Source: Cycas panzhihuaensis (taxonomy: Eukaryota; Cycadophyta). From it: DNA of 64,000 nt. Below the pieces are notes generated by a model, which did not search any database, was not told where the DNA came from, and saw only the letters and a list, made by a program, of their open reading frames with translations. The stretch lies in assembly GCA_023213395.1 (NCBI GenBank), contig CM041465.1, positions 186,069,741 through 186,133,740 of the forward strand. The letters run 5' to 3'. Every line of letters starts with the position of its first letter. Positions within the stretch are counted from its first letter, which is position 1. The position numbers and the translations under genes are program-made. Shown in pieces: positions 63,645 through 64,000 of the stretch.

Positions 63645-64000
63645 AGGAGCTAAGGTGTATATTGTTAAAATAAAAATAAAATATATATATACAAAATAAG
63701 TATAAAAAATTTTATTTTTGCTTCACAATCATACACATGATGAATTTAGGATCTAATAAATCTTTGGTGTCACTTTCTGCTTTCATTTGTGTGCATTGTT
63801 TAGTCAACGTCTTAGAGTAGGACTTTTGTCACAGTAAAAATTTTGAAACGAGGCATCATTGTTGAACTATTTTTACTTTGTCAATTCGTCATCATGCCTT
63901 AAGATCCTTAGGTAAGGTGTTTGTAGATTCTAAACCCTATTTCATTGCTCTTACCAAGTCATTACTAAACTAAGACCCTCCACAAAAATAGAGACCTATA
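63645..64000 (+). repeat. Unclassified long repeat, copy B part 3
   Basis: Begins with the LINE C 3' target duplication and matches about 6248-6590 of copy A up to the window edge, so copy B continues beyond the window. Confidence 0.85.

Overview
The window is nuclear DNA from a land plant, most likely a seed plant with a large, repeat-rich genome. It is AT-rich and holds several copia-type LTR retrotransposons, three plant L1-type LINEs ending in a ribonuclease H domain, long (TA)n/(CA)n microsatellites, and relics of two plant host gene families: a YSL metal-nicotianamine transporter and a PPR protein. I cannot name the species. I see no intact host gene, rRNA, tRNA or CRISPR array. Every coding region recognised here is broken by stops or frameshifts.

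Layout. 1-3508 is mostly unassigned, with a 22-G run, a G-box-rich promoter-like stretch (about 1030-1500) and a diverged ~100-bp direct repeat. 3509-6612 is copy A of a non-coding repeat of at least 3.1 kb. Copy B starts at 51333 on the same strand and runs off the window, split by two LINEs. 6613-7005 is a miniature LTR (TRIM-like) element on the minus strand. 7006-24514 is one LTR element with matching 5-bp target duplications (AATCT). Its interior keeps only a gag relic and was filled by a 1.2-kb microsatellite, a complete nested copia (8562-16267) and a 6.4-kb LINE (17600-24018). About 24.8-28.1 kb is a copia relic on +, joined in inverted orientation to a 3'-truncated copia on - (28143 to about 33190). 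A PPR relic (33240-33473) follows, then two related minus-strand copia relics (33.7-38.5 and 38.5-43.1 kb), the 3' end of another copia (43.15-44.07 kb), an unassigned kilobase, and a plus-strand copia relic (45181 to about 49190). 49195-51332 is unassigned. Repeat copy B then carries LINE B (52709-55877, minus, 5'-truncated) and LINE C (57332-63644, plus, full-length but degenerate), each flanked by identical 15-16-bp target duplications.

Most notable: the 5' leader of the nested copia (8562-16267) contains, in antisense, about 600 bp of YSL transporter coding sequence. It reads through without a visible intron and runs right up to the primer binding site, where the YSL reading frame and the PBS share sequence. 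This looks like host-transcript capture by a retrotransposon at a microhomology. The other items are mainly nested-insertion history, decay patterns (stops dominated by TAG) and unclassified repeats.
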